Assembly (NCBI GenBank): GCA_013139225.1 | Contig: WTBG01000254.1 | Span: 1 to 6,257 of the forward strand | Reading direction: 5' to 3' | DNA length: 6,257 nucleotides | Source of the DNA: Deltaproteobacteria bacterium | GTDB lineage: Bacteria > Desulfobacterota > WTBG01 | Shown here: piece after piece, positions 5,984 to 6,257 of the stretch | Numbering within the stretch: the stretch's first letter is position 1 | How the letters are laid out: each line of letters starts with the position of its first letter | Translations under genes and position numbers: made by a program | The notes under the pieces: generated by a model | What the model was told of the DNA's origin: nothing | What the model saw: only the letters and a program-made list of their open reading frames with translations | Databases searched by the model: none

Positions 5984-6172
5984 CTTTTCAACAATCTTAT
6001 CCAGCAGCAATATTACGCTTACCAAACATACGTCAGTGTCTTTTGAACTGAAGTTTCCACCTTTCTCACACAATCTCCTCACATTTTTTATCTTACCACA
6101 AACTTCAATAGCATTACAATCTTCTCTACGCTTCATCTTATTAGGAGTTCTGTCAACTAATATTTCCCTCAT
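5969..6172 (-). CDS. Small four-cysteine protein (67 aa), unrecognised
   Basis: I do not recognise this protein. ATG 6172 is preceded by GGAGGTG (6177-6183), a near-perfect ribosome binding site, with a plausible promoter further upstream. This supports a real gene, and a start 21 codons shorter than the longest open frame (ATG 6235). The product begins with a basic stretch (KMKRRE, 12-17) and carries four cysteines at 19, 25, 35 and 49 (spacing C-x5-C-x9-C-x13-C). A hydrophobic, probably helical segment VCLVSVILLLDKIVEKLEK closes the C-terminus. The cysteine spacing does not match a standard zinc ribbon or ferredoxin motif. The hydrophobic run of about ten residues is too short and too close to charges for a confident membrane span; an amphipathic dimerisation helix is as likely. 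It is convergent with ilvD, with 52 bases between the two stop codons and no strong terminator. Confidence 0.6.
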   Translation of the reverse strand: MREILVDRTPNKMKRREDCNAIEVCGKIKNVRRLCEKGGNFSSKDTDVCLVSVILLLDKIVEKLEKS

Positions 6173-6176
6173 ATTA

Positions 6177-6183
6177 CACCTCC
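6177..6183 (-). promoter_or_regulatory. Strong ribosome binding site fixing the start of the 67-aa gene
   Basis: Read on the minus strand this is GGAGGTG. The GGAGG core lies 6 bases before ATG 6172. No comparable site precedes the upstream in-frame ATG at 6235, which would also place its codons across the probable promoter. Confidence 0.75.
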
Positions 6184-6206
6184 ACAAAACTAAAAAGTAT
6201 GACCTT

Positions 6207-6235
6207 ATGCTATCTTTTAAACCCAGATTTTGCAA
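6207..6235 (-). promoter_or_regulatory. Candidate promoter for the 67-aa gene
   Basis: On the minus strand TTGCAA (6235-6230) and TAGCAT (6212-6207) are separated by 17 bases, each matching its consensus hexamer at four positions. Transcription would start near 6200, about 28 bases before the ATG and ahead of the ribosome binding site. The match is moderate and the region is AT-rich. Confidence 0.4.
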
Positions 6236-6257
6236 TCAACCACAGATTTACCCCGTT

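Noticed and set aside
5964..5990. Terminator between ilvD and the convergent 67-aa gene
   Set aside because: Only a 4-bp AT stem (TTAG/CTAA) around a T-rich loop is present, too weak for an intrinsic terminator.

Overview
The window reads as an ordinary, gene-dense stretch of a bacterial chromosome with AT-rich intergenic DNA and clear Shine-Dalgarno sites. Three intergenic regions contain exact TTGACA -35 hexamers with usable -10 partners. The exported DUF3047-type protein and the six-domain ribosomal protein S1 point to a Gram-negative or diderm lineage. Desulfobacterota, Nitrospirota and anammox-type Planctomycetota would all fit, but the sequence alone does not decide the phylum. I saw no phage genes, insertion sequence, CRISPR array, tRNA or rRNA.

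Left part (1-2616, minus strand): a two-gene translation/nucleotide operon. Cytidylate kinase (cmk) is followed 22 bases later by ribosomal protein S1 (rpsA). The S1 C-terminus runs off the left edge, so a 635-codon open frame is visible without its stop. cmk-rpsA adjacency is a widespread bacterial arrangement.

Middle (2617-4070): a 341-base spacer upstream of cmk holds a good sigma-70-type promoter pointing right, an inverted repeat and an unproven 55-codon ORF. The promoter drives a 79-aa protein resembling the PCP_red domain, with an internal PKPFxAM duplication. A strong terminator that can work in both directions separates it from a convergent gene for an exported DUF3047-like protein.

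Right part (4071-6257): a divergent promoter region separates the DUF3047 gene from ilvD, a complete dihydroxy-acid dehydratase of branched-chain amino acid synthesis. ilvD stands alone here, without other ilv genes. It is met from the right by a small convergent gene for an unrecognised 67-aa protein with four cysteines, which has its own plausible promoter and a near-perfect ribosome binding site.

Apart from the cmk-rpsA pair, the genes look like independent units with no shared pathway. I found no convincing evidence of a new multi-gene system. The best leads are the two small proteins and the short ORF in the cmk upstream region.
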